Assembly (NCBI RefSeq): GCF_964340395.1
Contig: NC_135568.1
Coordinates: forward strand, 20,330,081-20,394,080
DNA length: 64,000 nt
Source of the DNA: Glandiceps talaboti
Lineage: Eukaryota > Hemichordata > Enteropneusta > Spengelidae
Direction of reading: 5' to 3'
In this document: positions 1 to 64,000 of the stretch, in pieces
Layout: each line of letters opens with the position of its first letter
Numbering within the stretch: position 1 is the first letter of the stretch
Notes under the pieces: generated by a model
What the model saw: only the letters and a program-made list of their open reading frames with translations
What the model was told of the DNA's origin: nothing
Database searches by the model: none
Made by a program: the position numbers and the translations under genes

Positions 1-345
1 CCTTTAGACCTTGTCACTGCTATCAACTAAAAGTCACAGTGTTCCTTTAAACCTTGTCACTGCTGTCAACTAAGTCACAGACAGTGTCCCTTTAGACCTT
101 GTCACTGCTGTCAACTAAAAGTCACAGACAGTGTCCCTTTAAACCTTAACTGCTGTCAACTAAGTCACAGACAGTGTCCCTTTAGACCTTGTCACTGCTG
201 TCAACTAAAAGTCACAGACAGTGTCCCTTTAGACCTTGTCACTGCTGTCAACTAAAAGTCACAGACAGTGTCCCTTTAAACCTTGTCACTGCTGTCAACT
301 AAAAGTGTCAGTGTCCCTTTAGACCTTGTCACTATCAACTAAATT
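1..345. repeat. 47-bp minisatellite, about 7 copies
   Basis: Imperfect direct repeats of a unit of about 47 bp with core CCTTTAGACCTTGTCACTG and GTCAACTAAAAGTCACAGAC. Some units lack a few bases. The array runs off the left edge, so its full size is unknown. It lies in the intron before exon 1. Confidence 0.9.
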
Positions 346-388
346 GTCAATTGCTTTAATCTGTAGATCATTATTGTAAAACGTAATG

Positions 389-390
<2 letters not shown>

Positions 391-443
<53 letters not shown>
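391..443. repeat. (TG)n microsatellite
   Basis: Uninterrupted TG dinucleotides over about 53 bp, 87 bp upstream of exon 1. Confidence 0.97.
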
Positions 444-446
<3 letters not shown>

Positions 447-530
447 TGCACATGTGCAATACTGTAGGATTAACATTGTAATAATGTAAAATGTCAATTT
501 TTAACCCATATTGCTGTACTGACTTTACAG

Positions 531-63934
<63,404 letters not shown>

Positions 63935-64000
63935 GTAAGTTAAACAAACAAAACACACACTAGTTCTAAACTTTGCTGCAACACCAAACATGTTTATGTA

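Overview
The window is one stretch of an animal nuclear gene on the + strand. It contains 17 internal coding exons separated by large, repeat-packed introns. With GT/AG boundaries placed by eye, the exons total 2,676 nt and keep one open frame of about 892 residues across every junction. The product is a TRIO/KALRN-family Rho guanine-nucleotide exchange factor, C-terminal half. In order it shows: second DH domain (exons 1-6), second PH domain (exons 7-8), basic Ser-rich linker (exons 9-10), second SH3 domain (exon 11), basic linker (exons 12-13), I-set Ig domain (exon 14), fibronectin III domain (exons 15-16), and the lead-in to the C-terminal kinase (exon 17). The N-terminal half lies left of the window and the kinase body lies right of it. 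Phases, motifs and domain order agree with the family, so the gene call is firm. The species is not. Long introns, minisatellites and many small DNA transposons suggest a non-vertebrate bilaterian, probably marine; I cannot choose between lancelet, hemichordate and lophotrochozoan.

Layout: 1-1,100 exons 1-2 with microsatellites. 1.2-12.2 kb an 11-kb array of a 46-bp unit. 12.4-19.6 kb exons 3-7 with repeat family A, a 49-bp array, a foldback transposon and a tRNA-like SINE. 19.6-25.5 kb exons 8-9, a 23-bp array and a 57-bp array. 25.5-27.9 kb exons 10-11. 27.9-45.1 kb a 17-kb intron: a quiet 5-kb left part, then families A/B, a 56-bp array (35.6-40.1 kb) and a 4.36-kb insertion. 45.1-49.7 kb exons 12-15 with a MITE and a 42-bp array. 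50-55.8 kb a 31-bp array. 57.2-64 kb exon 16, a four-level nest of transposons, a donor-rich minisatellite, a family B copy and exon 17. Only about 4% of the window is coding; tandem arrays cover roughly 40%.

The most unusual pattern is that tandem duplications repeatedly start at splice junctions of this gene. Exon sequence plus its splice site is copied into the neighbouring intron at exon 1 (donor), exon 4 (acceptor), exon 7 (donor, 23-bp array), exon 10 (acceptor, 57-bp array of about 39 units; and donor, 4 extra units), exon 12 (donor) and exon 16 (donor, then a GGTAAGT-rich array). The introns therefore hold dozens of decoy splice sites derived from the gene's own exons. Also notable: a stop codon formed by the exon 11 donor, which would give a kinase-less isoform; nested transposons with readable target-site duplications; and a captured SAP-like gene fragment inside one transposon.
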